Shown piece after piece: positions 11,271 through 22,800 of a stretch of DNA of 64,000 nucleotides. Under the pieces are notes generated by a model. It saw nothing but the letters and a program-made list of their open reading frames with translations, was not told the origin of the DNA and searched no databases. The position numbers and the translations under genes were made by a program. The DNA is from Nemertoderma westbladi (Eukaryota > Xenacoelomorpha > Nemertodermatida > Nemertodermatidae). Each line of letters opens with the position of its first letter. Positions within the stretch are counted from its first letter, which is position 1. The stretch lies in the NCBI GenBank assembly GCA_032718475.1, contig JAUCBJ010000825.1:1-64000 (forward strand), read 5' to 3'.

Positions 11271-12645
11271 GGTATACAGACGTTTCGGCCTAGGACGTTT
11301 CGGCCCAGGACGTTTCGGCCCGGACGATTCGGCCCGGACGTTTCAGCCCGGACGATTCGGCCTGGACGTTTCGGCCCGGACGATTCGGCCTGGACTTTTC
11401 AGTGTGGAAGTTTCGGCTCATATGGTTGACAATGAATGAAAAGACCAGGTACTTTAATCACAATAATTATTCATTAAAATTATAATTATAATTTTCACAT
11501 TAAGCTACTGTATAACACAATAACATACGTTTATTTCATAATTAATAGAAATTCAAACACAATCAATATTTTTCACAATTATAAAATTAACAGTATACAG
11601 TATAACCAATAAGATGTATTTCTTTTTATTCAGGAATAACATTTTTATCTGCCAGATTAAACCCAATGGCTTCCATGAAGTTTGGTATGGAACGAGCGCC
11701 GGTTGCCCTTTGCTGAGTGATCGTTCGCAAACGCTTATGTAAAGCTTCGATCTTAACAAACTTCCTAATAGGTGGAGCAGTTCCCACCGATAACTGTGCC
11801 AGTAAGTAACGTTTCGACTTCAGCTTGCTTGGATTGTGTGAATTCAGCAATTCAGAGAATGTGAAATTATCTTCGTAGATTTAGAAAATGGAGAGGAGGT
11901 TTGGTTCATAACATCCTGTCTAAATTGCGCAACCGAAATATCTGTCTCATCAGTGTGGCAGTCCTTCGAGTGGCCATTTAATTCACGGGAGTCAGAATGA
12001 TCAATTAAAGTTCTAGCAGATCCAAGACACTTTGGCCTATTCACACAGCGCCAAACGATCGAGGTTTCGGATTTAACCTTTATAGTATACAACTTGTTAA
12101 CATTAAGTTTGGCTTGTTTCCTCTTAGTAAGTAAGGAGAGGTGATGATGATGACATATTTAAAATAGTTGAAGAGCATAAAAATTGAAGTTAAATAAAAT
12201 AATTCAAAATAAAATATAAAATAATTGATTTAAAATTGCAACTATTCGGTATCTTTTTCTATATGTGGTTAATTAAAATAATCCATTAACTAAAAAAAAG
12301 TGATAGCGATTCTACAAGTTGTGACTGTATGACCTATTAACAACAACATTAATAACATACAAGCCCATTTCTCCAACAGATACTATATTGCGCAGTATAA
12401 TAGCGATTGGGGATTAAACAGTTTAATTAATTAAAATAATGAATGTGTGAGTTGAGTGTGAATGACCTACTGTACATATTCAAAGTGTAATAATTCATTA
12501 CTGCAAGAATGCAAAACTCAATTTGATTTATTTATGGGATTGATTGACTCTTTGGGCCAAAACGTACGACAAGCAAATTGGATGTTCCAGTCATTGGGCC
12601 GAAACGTCCTAGGCCAAAACGTCTTAGACTGAAACGTCTGTTACC
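11271..12645. mobile_element. MULE-like TIR element with 9-bp target duplication
   Basis: The termini contain ACAGACGTTTCGGCC-type subrepeats, at 11277-11400 on the left and inverted at about 12595-12640 on the right. Flanks are CCTACTGAC (11262-11270) and CCTACGGAC (12646-12654), a 9-bp duplication with one mismatch. The interior encodes a FLYWCH-like zinc finger on the minus strand. A FLYWCH domain and 9-bp duplications are known for Mutator-like elements. The transposase proper is missing. Confidence 0.7.
11844..12092 (-). pseudogene. FLYWCH-like zinc-finger fragment of a MULE
   Basis: 82 codons. A W-x-C-x5-C pattern (VWRCVNRPKCLGSA), followed by an H-rich segment ending NGHSKDCH, fits a FLYWCH C2H2-type DNA-binding finger in which Trp, two Cys and two His are expected. 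A second open stretch further along the minus strand (11850-11626) could be a decayed continuation. It lies between the TIRs of the element at 11271-12645, so it is most likely its DNA-binding domain. Confidence 0.6.
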
Positions 12646-12896
12646 CCTACGGACCTAACACTGCCCGGACCTAAAGCGCCAGGCAGCCATGACCTAACGC
12701 ACCATAACCCTGTAGCCTACCGGTACGTGCAACGAGTCCTGTATCCGTTGGCGGTGGTGTAGTAGTGGTGAACGCCTTCCTGCCTTCTGGAACTTTAATT
12801 CTGTAATTCACTTATTTGATTACAGTATTACCGGTACCGGCACCTACAGTATTACCTTACCTGTATCTAAATCGACTGTCACTTTGTCATCGTATC

Positions 12897-14528
12897 ATGG
12901 GAAAAGGGCGACCCAAAAAATATGAGAAGGGGGCGGCGGTCGCCTACATTTCGCGGAACCAGGCGTTGCGAAAACTTCAACTATCTCTGAAAGATTTCCG
13001 CAGACTTTGTATATTAAAGGGAATTTACCCGGTGGAACCTTCAAACAAGAGAAAAGCGAACAAAGGTTCCACCGTGCTAAAAACCTTCTACCGCTCTAAA
13101 GATATCATATTCCTCTTACACGAACCCACGGTGGATAAATTCCGAGAACAGAAAGTTTATTTAAAACGATTCAAAAGGGCGATCGGGAAGTTTGATAAAA
13201 CTACGGCGAAACTGATGCTGGAATCCCCGGTAACTTATTCGCTACACCACATTGTAAAGGAGCGCTATCCATCTGTAGCTGATGCGTTGAGGGACTTAGA
13301 CGACGCGTTGTGCATGGTATTCCTGTACGGGTTACTCCCGCAACGCAGTGGGGTGGACGAACTACCGGTACAGCTGTGTCGCAGGCTGTCCTACGAATGG
13401 ATGAACTACGTAATCCACACCAAGTCCCTACGGAAGGCGTTTATATCCATTAAGGGTTATTACTACCAGACTGAGGTGCTGGGAGAGGCAGTTACCTGGC
13501 TGGTCCCTCATCGCTACAGCTATGAACCCCCCCAGCACATCGACTACCACATAATGTCTACCTACACCGAATTCTACACCACCATGCTCGGATTCCTTCT
13601 CTACCGCCTCTACGCCAAGGAGAACCTTCAATACCCTCCCCGACCTCAAGGTAACGGGTTCGACCCCTGTCGACCGCAACCTGTTGGTTCGAACGATACT
13701 GAGAAGGAAATATACTTGGAACTCGTTGCGAGTTTAAATCAAAAACTTCAAACTGTTTCTGTTCCTGTTGAAGATGAAGCCGATATAACCATAGAAGGTT
13801 TGGAGGAAAGTAATAAACTCACTGATCTAACGAAGTCTTTCAGTAAACTCAAGTTCTTTATCAGCAGGGAAGTGCCGCGGGAGCAGTTTGTGTTTGTGCT
13901 GCGGTGTCTGGGAGCCGAGGTCTCTTGGGACCCCCTTAGCGGCGGGGTTGGGTCTACGTTCCACGAGGACGACCCCTCGGTGACCCACCAGCTGGTGGAC
14001 CGACCCGAGCTCGGGAGACACCGACTCAACAGGGTCTACGTGCAGCCGCAGTGGGTCGTGGACTGTCTGAACGCCGGCGCGTTGCTGCCCCCGCACAAGT
14101 ACTTCCCGGGGGGGATGCTGCCCCCCCATCTGTCCCCCTTTGTGGAAGAAGGGGGCTACAAACCGACGGACTTGGTGACTCTGTTAGAGAGAACCGACGA
14201 TCTGAAGGAGGATGACGACGTCTCAGACGATGTCGACGATTCCATAGAAGACGTCGTTGAACCAGTTAAAGAATCTTACAAAGAGCGTAGAAACAACCAT
14301 AAGGTTAAGGAGATGGTTGCCGATGAGGGGAAAGTTGAGCGGGTTGATGAAGCTAAGAGAGACCGAGCCGAGAAACAGGCAGAAGATAAACTGTTGGTGT
14401 CGATGTTGTCGAAAAGGAGGAAGAGATTGTACACGAGGATGATGTACGGGAAACGTAGGGAGGTGAGAGAGGCGGACGTCTTGTTAAAGAAACGGGACCA
14501 GTTGAAGAAGAAACATCGTGTAGTTTAA
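12897..14528 (+). CDS. PES1: Pescadillo homolog, ribosome biogenesis factor
   Basis: 543 residues, close to the usual 580-600 of animal PES1. Known role: a subunit of the PeBoW complex (with BOP1 and WDR12) needed for 27S/32S pre-rRNA processing and 60S subunit assembly in the nucleolus. The N-terminal Pescadillo domain spans about residues 1-270, with blocks LQLSLKDFRRLCILKGIYP, RDLDDAL and TEFYTTMLGF. A BRCT domain covers about 315-410 (LKFFISREVPREQF, VYVQPQWVVDCLNA), followed by LPPHLSPF. The C-terminal tail is acidic, then highly basic (KKRDQLKKKH). The start was chosen at 12897, because MGKGRPKKYEKG matches family N-termini; the in-frame ATG at 12816 would add 27 unlike residues. The whole gene is a single exon, unusual for animals, but the frame is intact. 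It lies upstream of CFAP52 on the same strand. Confidence 0.96.
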   Translation: MGKGRPKKYEKGAAVAYISRNQALRKLQLSLKDFRRLCILKGIYPVEPSNKRKANKGSTVLKTFYRSKDIIFLLHEPTVDKFREQKVYLKRFKRAIGKFDKTTAKLMLESPVTYSLHHIVKERYPSVADALRDLDDALCMVFLYGLLPQRSGVDELPVQLCRRLSYEWMNYVIHTKSLRKAFISIKGYYYQTEVLGEAVTWLVPHRYSYEPPQHIDYHIMSTYTEFYTTMLGFLLYRLYAKENLQYPPRPQGNGFDPCRPQPVGSNDTEKEIYLELVASLNQKLQTVSVPVEDEADITIEGLEESNKLTDLTKSFSKLKFFISREVPREQFVFVLRCLGAEVSWDPLSGGVGSTFHEDDPSVTHQLVDRPELGRHRLNRVYVQPQWVVDCLNAGALLPPHKYFPGGMLPPHLSPFVEEGGYKPTDLVTLLERTDDLKEDDDVSDDVDDSIEDVVEPVKESYKERRNNHKVKEMVADEGKVERVDEAKRDRAEKQAEDKLLVSMLSKRRKRLYTRMMYGKRREVREADVLLKKRDQLKKKHRVV

Positions 14529-15107
14529 GGCGATCGTTTTGGTTTCTCATACCGGTGGTGCGATAATTAGGTTGTAGTTGGATTGATTATATAATAATGT
14601 TAATGACAAGTCAATTAAACAGAAAAGCAATTAGTCCAGGGCGGTGGGATTTTGCTCTTCTTAAGATGTTTCCATACCTTAAACTGCTAATGTATGTTTC
14701 TTACAGAACCTCGGAAATAATGCATCCCGAGTTTTTTACCGAATTTTAACATATTTTCTTCCAAAAGTCTGTCCTCAAGCGAAGCAGTCGTCAATTTTGC
14801 ACGAATTCTGCCACTACTATAATAATAATTTCGTTCTGTTACTTTGTTCTAAAATTGCAATTATTAGTCCTCTACGATAATAAGTGTTTTGTAGATGAAG
14901 TCGCCCAGTGAAAAAAAACACAAGCTAAATTCGGCCACTCATTTCTCAGATGTTCTTCGAAATTCAGAATTATGACAACGCAAGTTCTCCTTTGATATCA
15001 ACTTGTTGCAACATATTTCTATAGTAACAAGTAGCGGCATTCCTTCATTTAAATAAGTGCTAGTGAAGATATTAGATCTCATCATTATTAATTTTTGGAT
15101 TCCTTTT
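14529..15107. other. PES1 3' flank
   Basis: AT-rich sequence with no poly-A run directly after the PES1 stop, so no retrocopy tail is visible. No other feature recognised. Confidence 0.5.
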
Positions 15108-15180
15108 ATATTACAATGATATTGTAATAAGTTGTTCAGAAATGGAAAAAATGAGAAAGCGCGTCACCGGGGGTTGAACC

Positions 15181-15240
15181 AGCGCTATACGTACGTTTCG
15201 GTCTATCAGGCCTCTTCAGTAACGCTAATAGATTCAGCCA
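15181..15240 (-). ncRNA. Type I hammerhead ribozyme-like motif (minus strand)
   Basis: Read on the minus strand: CTGAAGA (15219-15213) satisfies CUGANGA. Stem II (GGCCT/AGACC) has one mismatch. GAAA is at 15199-15196, then CGTACGTA, with predicted cleavage between 15188 and 15187. Stem I pairs GCGTTA with TAGCGC over six bp. It is the diverged partner of the plus-strand motif and points away from it. Confidence 0.7.
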
Positions 15241-15299
15241 CTTTCCCCTGACATTCACCTATCTATTTATTTAACTTCTACTGAACAGGCAAAGTGGCT

Positions 15300-15359
15300 G
15301 AACCTAATAACGTTACTGATGAGGTCTGGTAGACCGAAACGTACGTATAGCGCTGGTTC
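15300..15359 (+). ncRNA. Type I hammerhead ribozyme-like motif (plus strand)
   Basis: Core CTGATGA at 15316-15322. Stem II is 15323-15335, with GGTCT pairing AGACC around a GGT loop. GAAA is at 15336-15339. A very short stem III (C15340-G15345) is followed by TA, putting the predicted cleavage after 15347. Stem I pairs 15311-15315 (CGTTA) with 15348-15352 (TAGCG). It continues after an internal loop as 15300-15304 (GAACC) with 15355-15359 (GGTTC). All core residues of the CUGANGA..GAAA..UH consensus are present. Short stem III and an internal loop in stem I are typical of animal type I hammerheads. Confidence 0.8.
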
Positions 15360-15422
15360 AACCCCCGGTGACGCGCTTTATCAATTTTTCCATTTCTGAA
15401 CAACTTATTACAATATCATTCA

Positions 15423-16044
15423 TTAAAGTTGCATCAACTACAATTAATTTATATTACAACTCCTGTGGCCACCGAGTGAGATGAGTGATATGTCACATCA
15501 TAGACATACCCAGAAACTAATCTAAAACGCAGATCTCAGACGAACAACCTCGTCCACCCCTAGCTACTCATTTCGGAAGTATGATCAGCTCCGTACATAA
15601 TTACACGGTTAGATCAACTGTTTAATAATGTGTTATTTATTTAATAATGTGTTACTGTTAGACACATTATTAATATCAACCATTAATAAACTCAAGTTAA
15701 GCAACCATATTCTAGAAATATATAAACGAAATGCAATGAATTCGGCTTTAATAGGCTTGTTATGTCGGGTAAGGACTAAGTTCATCATCATGAGTGATCT
15801 TCCACAGTAAACCTTTCCACTCCGGTTACCATTTATCGACCGGTTTAGGATGAAAGAAGATTGGGGTCTTCTGATTGTAAGCAATCTCACTACTAGACCA
15901 AGTTGAATGTTGAATTATTTTAGAGAGTTGTTTAAGGATGCAATGAATACAATATATAAAATATTTTCATACCACGCACCAAGTGTTTGTGGCATTGTTA
16001 TGTATAAATTCACTGGCCAATGGAATGGCAGATATTTAGCCAAT
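15423..16044. other. Intergenic DNA between the ribozyme element and the CFAP52 promoter region
   Basis: AT-rich. Short ORFs at 15628-15890 look fortuitous. Nothing else recognised. Confidence 0.4.
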
Positions 16045-16057
16045 GTTGCTAGGTAAC
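16045..16057. promoter_or_regulatory. RFX X-box upstream of CFAP52
   Basis: GTTGCTAGGTAAC; on the other strand GTTACC-T-AGCAAC, a full match to the X-box consensus GTNRCC N(0-3) RGYAAC. It is about 690 bp upstream of the CFAP52 start codon. RFX factors are known to drive genes for motile cilia, so the site fits the gene. Confidence 0.65.
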
Positions 16058-16746
16058 ACTACAAACAACCATACATTATTTATATTCAGCAAGGTACCGG
16101 TACAGTACCGAGAACATGGCAAATGTTTATGGTCCATTCCTATTTAGTCTGACCTTCCATACAATTTTATTTATTTCAATTACCTGAAGTTGTTTAATTA
16201 ATATCTTAAATTCCCATTTGGAACGTATTGTACCAGTACGTTAGGCCTACTAACTGTCCGCGGTAATTTGCATTGGGCAGCTATTTAGAACCTTTCGAAT
16301 TTTCTCAATGGTACGCCTACAGAGCGGGTCTGGACTACACAGATTTCCGAATATTATTATTAAGGATTTACATAGTGATAATAAACGATATATTATGCAG
16401 TACGTAGCGATAAATAATACTATATTGTAGGGGATACCACCCGACTATCCCTATCTCTTCTCATTAAAATGTTATAACTACTGTAACTGTGCAGTATGTA
16501 GGCCTACAGTAGGTTGTAATTATAAATGTCTATAGGTCTGAATTCTACATAACAGTAGGCCAGGCCTATGTTCAATTTAAATGAACTACCGGTACTGTAA
16601 ATTAATAGATTATAGACCTGCCTTCAGAACCGATTCTTACAATAAAATAAATACATATTAAAATTCAACGATTTAATAATTTTAATACTACCGGTGCGTG
16701 ATTAATCCCCGATTCACACAAAACCCAACATTTAATTCAGACAATC

Positions 16747-16813
16747 ATGGCGGAGGAATCAGAGGCAGGAGATATTCCAAGATTACAACAGAAGTCAATA
16801 ATCGGATTTGATG
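16747..16813 (+). CDS. CFAP52: CFAP52 exon 1
   Basis: Start ATG in ATCATGGCG; encodes MAEESEAGDIPRLQQKSIIG then FDG. Donor G|GTGAGA, phase 1. The IIGFDG end matches the family's IGF(N/D)G before the first blade. Confidence 0.85.
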
Positions 16814-19800
16814 GTGAGATACAATGTTATGTAACTGACATTTGTTGTGAAATTCCCCCTGAAACTATTGTTTTACAATTTTTAACTTTCGCTTTTGTCT
16901 TTTCGTAATATAATAAAATACTTGACTCATAATCTATTATATATTTTAAAAAAACCCATGAATTAAGTTAAACGTTATTTAGTCGAGTCAATTTAGCAAA
17001 AAACCCATAAGAAATTCGCAATCAACCAAAACCAAATTTTTTAGGTTCTATATTATCTTGTTATTGCCCAAAAAAAAGTATATAAAAAAATATGTTGCGG
17101 AACACATTAAATTTCATGCAAACATATGACCTATTTTTGCAATACCCACCCAATAATTGCTCTTTTTTGATAATTGAGCTATTTGTTTGCTTTATATTAT
17201 AACAAGTTGCTTGGTAACTGCTCAATAGAACAATTCCTATTGTTAGTGAAGTAGCTTGTAGCTAGCTACTTTTTAGACAACTTACTACAACCATTTTAAT
17301 ATTATGTACCGGTGGCATTTTTAACGTTCAGTTCTGTTTATAAAATAATTTGCAGGTACTTTAAAAATTAAAATATATCCTAATCTTTTGTGATGGCTTT
17401 ACAATTTTACAATATGGGTAGTTGGTGTGTTATAGGTACACCCCCCCCCCCCTGAAAATTTTTATAATACCGGTAGATAGTTTTTTGTATTTCTTTTATA
17501 AACAATAAACACATGTTCTGGAACATGTTTGCTATTTTATAAAAGCTTAAAAAATGTATATTTTATTAATGATGTTGCATTATTAGATGTCACAGGAATT
17601 ACATTTTCTAGAACAGTGTAAGATTACAATATTTTTCTTTAGCTAAGATTTACTACTATGAAGATTATAGCAATGACACGGCGATTCTACACAAAGAAAC
17701 CCCATTTGCCAATGTTCTGGACGTTATTATCCTGTAATGTTTAAACTTAGTTTTCTATATAGAAAATATACAATAAAATAATTTTGTTTTTAGAAAATTA
17801 TTATATATTTTCTAGAGTCTTTCCAAGTATAAATAACATTAGATCAATAGAAAGGAAATAAACCAAAAAAATTTATTTTACTTTATTGTCAGATAAAATT
17901 GTCTTAGATTTTATTACATGTGTTGGAAGAGCATCGAAGTAGAACAGCGTTATTATGCAAGTAATTTGAACAAAGTCCATGCACACACTCAAAAAGTTAT
18001 TGGAACTTTAGTGTCTGCAAGCCTAAAGGTCGTGGGACCATGGAGCCCATTTTGGCACTTAGAAGGATAATTGAAGAGTTATCAAAAAAGAAAGACAGGC
18101 ATCTGGCTGTTATCTTTGTTGACTTCTTCAAGGCCTTTGATTCAGTCTCTCGCTCACGTATGTTCAGCATACTTTCATTATATGGGATTCCTGATGAAAT
18201 TATTGCAGCAATCAGATCAGTATACGATGGTTCGACAACATTTGTGTCTACTGTTGACGGTGACACAGAACCATTTGAAGTGTTATGGGGCGTCCTCCAA
18301 GGAGACACACTTGCACCATTCTTGTTCATTATTGTGGTTGACTATGTTCTACGCATGTCCTTAGATCATCATAATGATGATGGGGTGATGATAACTCCAC
18401 CTACTGGCTCCAGAAGTCGAGGAAATCCTGCCAAGTACCTAACTGATCTAGACTTTGCTGATGACTTAGGAGTACTCTCAGAATCATTAGAGGGAGCCCA
18501 GCGGCTCCTCAGCTCATTAGAACATGCTGCTTCTAGTGTTGGTCTTTTTATTAACTCCAGAAAGACCAAAATTCTGACAGTTAACTTTGAAAGTCCTCAG
18601 CAAGTCTCTGATCGGATGAGCATAAGCTCAAAGGATGGTATGCTTGAGCATGTGGACGACTTCTGTTACCTGGGATCATGGATCCGGAAGTCAGGTGAGG
18701 ACCTTCGAATACGTAAGGGAAAGGCATGGGCAGCCTTGAATAGGCTTTCCAGGATTTGGAAGTCACCTAGAATTAATCGGAAACTTAAGGTCCGATTATT
18801 TAGAGCAGCAGTAAGTTCCAGTACTCCTCTACGGGAGTCCATGCTGGGCTCTAACTGCTGAGGACACCAAATCTCTGGATGGCACATTCACAAGAATGCT
18901 ACGCAGGGTACATTGTGTCATTGTGTCAAGTACAATGCACACATCTCCAACCAGACACTATATAACATTGGAGGTGTCTCATTGGTTCCCCCAAGCTTGA
19001 CACTAGAACAAAATCGCCTCCGCTTTGCAGGACATTGCTTTCGCCGTGAGGACCAGCCAGTGCATAATCTTGTACTTTGGCAGCCTCATGGAGTGAATAA
19101 GCATGGTGGACAGCCCATGACTTTCTTGAGACGCATCTTAAGGACACTGGCCTTAAAGATGCGGATGATCTAGCAAATGTCATGGGTGATAGGGAGTTGT
19201 GGCGGTGCAATTTTGTTGACAAGCCGGCACGGCATTCTTAAAAATGCAGCTGCAATGCAGCATGCCGATCCTAGTAGTAGTAGTCTGCAAGCCTTCCCTG
19301 GTTACTCCAAAACGGAACTCAATATCCAATATTTAGTTTATGTAGTGAAGCGGCTCTCTAGTTACGTAGTAAATATTCGATAACACTATTATTTAACATT
19401 GAGTAAGTTTATATAACATGAATTCGTGTTTTATATAAATATGCCATAATACCACAATGCACAAAGCGGGGTTGGTAATACAAAGTTTCCGGTATTACGG
19501 GTGCAGGTTGAGGCTTCCGAGCTGGGATCTTTGAGGGAAAATAACTGTAGTCGTCTTTCATATATACAGTACACTACCTACATCGTAACAACTACAGGGT
19601 AAACATCCGGGAAAGGATATAAGCAACACTGAGGAAAACACTAAAACATAGGGTCACCCCATAGGTTGTATGGACATTAATACATACACGGGATGACATA
19701 GGGCCTCCCGATACATCCTACGTACACTGATCAAGCAAGTATGGTAGATTGCGCAACTACGTGATGACGTGAATTCATTTGACGGTTTGGCCGCTGGGCC

Positions 19801-22800
19801 TTAATGTTTGTTAACCTGAACTTTGTAAGTGACAAACATGGGGTGATAATTAATGCCGTTATACGACTATCGACTATTAAGGCGATATATTGGTTTTTTG
19901 GGTCTCCGAAGTGCATAAGGATAAATCCCGTAACAATACTTATATATTATCTTTTATATGTTAAATTTAGATATCGGTATTGTATTTGTATTGAAATATA
20001 TGTGGGAAGTTGCTAACAAATATATATTTGAGTTATATATACCGGTACAACAATTAACAATTGAATAAATTAATGATTCTATGGATTTGTTTGATATCTT
20101 AATATTTATTCAACCACTTCATCATCAATATAACCATCAATAAAGTAACAATGTATCACCATCAATAAACCTTAAGTGAAAGTAACGGATCTTGATTGTG
20201 TTTTGTAGTTCTCCCCCTTTCATATTCCGCGAGACAGGGGGGGGGGGGGGGGGGGGGGGGACTGGATGCAAATACCGCCTCAATGTTAAATTCTCAATTT
20301 AGGGATAGGAGCAGCTTACATTGGCACGTTATTTTAACCAAAACAATAAACACGTTAACATTACAGTTTTATCAGTTACAGAACACGTTACAATTTTATT
20401 TTTGAGAGTAATCCAGCTGTTATTTGCGTCCAATTTCCCCTGGAGAGGGATGAATTTCTATCGAAGCTTTCCATCTATGAGCTTCCAACCCCAATCAATT
20501 GTATTTAAATCGGAAATCCTTTCTATACCTGTATCTGGATTTATACACGATAGCTGTGATACTTTGCAGATTGCAGCTGATGGCTTCAGTAACATTCGTC
20601 ATCTGGGATGCCGTGGGGTATTTATTGTTAAATATTTCGTATTGAGATTTTGCTTTTATCTCATTTTTTAAATTTTTAGGAAGCTGTTTCTATTATGTGA
20701 TCCTTTTCCTTCTGTGCATCAACATATTTGGTACGTTTATAAAACTCACGGATGACTTTGTCCACATTTCAGTAAATGTAAAACCATTTGGTTTGCCGCA
20801 AACTTCAGAGATTACAATTTTATCAACAAAGTGATCTATAAGTTTATCTTTCATGTGTGTGAAACTGTAAACCTCATACCCGGTGTCTTTTAAATTTATT
20901 TCCATTATCCCTAGTATATCGCCGATTGTCAACTGTTACCCATCTTCCAAACGCTTAACAGCCTCCATAAATGCTTGTGATGTGTACGAACAATGTCTTC
21001 TGGCCGACCGACCTTAAATCTTTCGGTTTCTGATTGAGAGACATCGATGGCTTGCAATTTTCTCATCGATGGCTTGCAATTTTCTCATCTTACGAAAAGT
21101 GACATCACATTCCGTATGGTACAGTTCCAACCTACTAGCAAACATCAACACATGATAAACTTGATAGAACTTATATGCTCCATGTATATCCTCTTTCGTG
21201 ACATACCTAAATGGTGTCGTGTGAAAACAACTTGTTGAAAAGTTATTAAAATAATTGGAATTATTTGTATATTTATTGAAAAATTATTTGAAATTGTTTC
21301 TAATATTTTTGAATCATGTACAGTATGTATATTGCTCAATGTTAATATTTCGTACTAATAAATTATAATAGTCAATAACTAATTTTTTAATTTAATAAAT
21401 AAATATTATATTATTTAAACAATTTAGGGGGGAGGGGTGATATAATTTGTTTATAATTACAATAATATTTATTTATAATAAATTATAATAAATTATAATA
21501 AATTTATAATAATTATTTATAATTATGTTCTAGAACATTCAATGTTGATTGAATGTATGGTATGTATAATAAAATAAAAAAAATGTTAATATTTAAGAAG
21601 TCATATTTTAAAAAATTACTAGCTAGTCGATTAGCTATTGTTCTAGAACACAATATTTTTTTAAAATGTTGCAATGAAGTCAGTAGTGATATTACTATGC
21701 AAAAAGTACATCATTTCATTAATTAATATCAAAATACCAAATGCGACGGCATACGGATCTCTCTCTAGCCTTGAAAAAATTGTAAAGCCATCACAAAAGA
21801 TTAGGATATCTTTTAAAGTACCTTCAAATTATTTTATAAACAGCACTGAACGTTCAAAAAAGTCACATTGCTAATACAAACCCATAAAGAGTGTTTAAAG
21901 AAAAATACTACATAATATTAAAGTGGTTGTACAGTAGTGATTTGGCTATAAAAAGTAGCTAGCTGCTGTACATCACTAGCAATAGGAAATTGTTCTATTG
22001 AGCAGTTACCAAGCAACTTGTGTTATAATTAAGCAAACAAATAGCTCAATTATCAGAAAGAGCAATTATTGGGTATTGCAAAAATAGGTCATATGTTTGC
22101 ATGAAATTTAATGTGTTCCGCAACATATTTTTTTATAGACTTTTTTTTGGCCAATAACAAGATAATATAGAACCTAAAAAATTTGGTTTTGGTTGATTGC
22201 GAATTTCTTATGGGTTGACCCCCTTTTTTGGCTAGATTGACTGGACTAATTAGGTTTTATTGAATATTCAAGCTGGGCAATGTAAATGTTTTGTCCAAAC
22301 CTACAATGGACACGTATTTTCTAGAATAGACAGTGGTCTATTTATTGGCTCACTCTGCCCGTAATATCTTACTTACGTAAGATATCGAAAACCGATAACT
22401 TTAACCCTAACCGAAATTTTCTTTGTAACCACTTTTCAAGTTTAGCTTCTAGCACCCAGGCAAAGTACCAACATACTGTACATTGATTGATATCTATCTT
22501 CCGATATCCAGGCCATGTTCCCGGAGGGTTGATTGTCCACCCAGATCGGTCTCACCTCATCTACGCCTTGGGATCGACGGTTATTGTCCGCGATCTCAAC
22601 AATAACAAACAGGACATCATGGCCGGCCATTCCAACAACATCAGCTGTCTCGCTGTCTCCAAAAGCGGCAAATACATCGCATCTGGACAGGTAAATTTCT
22701 ATTTATAGGTTTGTAATGCGCCAAATAGATTTATCGAACAAGGCGAATCAAGGAGAGGAGTTGCATAACAATTACAAGGGGTAACGTAAAATAAAGTTGT

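Larger units (their letters stand above)
15108..15422. mobile_element. Inverted element carrying hammerhead-ribozyme motifs on both strands
   Basis: The arms 15108-15240 and 15291-15422 are reverse complements with only a few differences. The centre (about 50 bp) is unique. Each arm includes a core and flanks matching a type I hammerhead, and a GGTTGAACC-like stretch. The arms share long outer sequence (TTGTTCAGAAATGG). It resembles a small ribozyme-bearing retroelement (retrozyme) in inverted duplicate. That identity is inference. Confidence 0.75.
16980..22252. mobile_element. Long-TIR transposon filling CFAP52 intron 1
   Basis: A left arm at about 16980-17420 is reverse-complementary to a right arm at about 21765-22252. 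Shared blocks include AAGAAATTCGCAATCAACC, TGTTGCGGAACACATTAA and GTTGCTTGGTAACTGCTC. The interior contains a LINE-B copy with its own target duplication and degraded ORFs. No intact transposase was found; a minus-strand ORF at 20932-20693 may be a remnant. The superfamily is not recognised. Confidence 0.75.

Noticed and set aside
13655-13675. tRNA B-box-like GGGTTCGACCCC inside PES1
   Set aside because: It lies in the coding frame of PES1, with no A box or cloverleaf at the right distance.
18186-18195. CTGATGA hammerhead core candidate
   Set aside because: Part of the LINE-B coding sequence (IPDEIIA); no stem II or GAAA follows.
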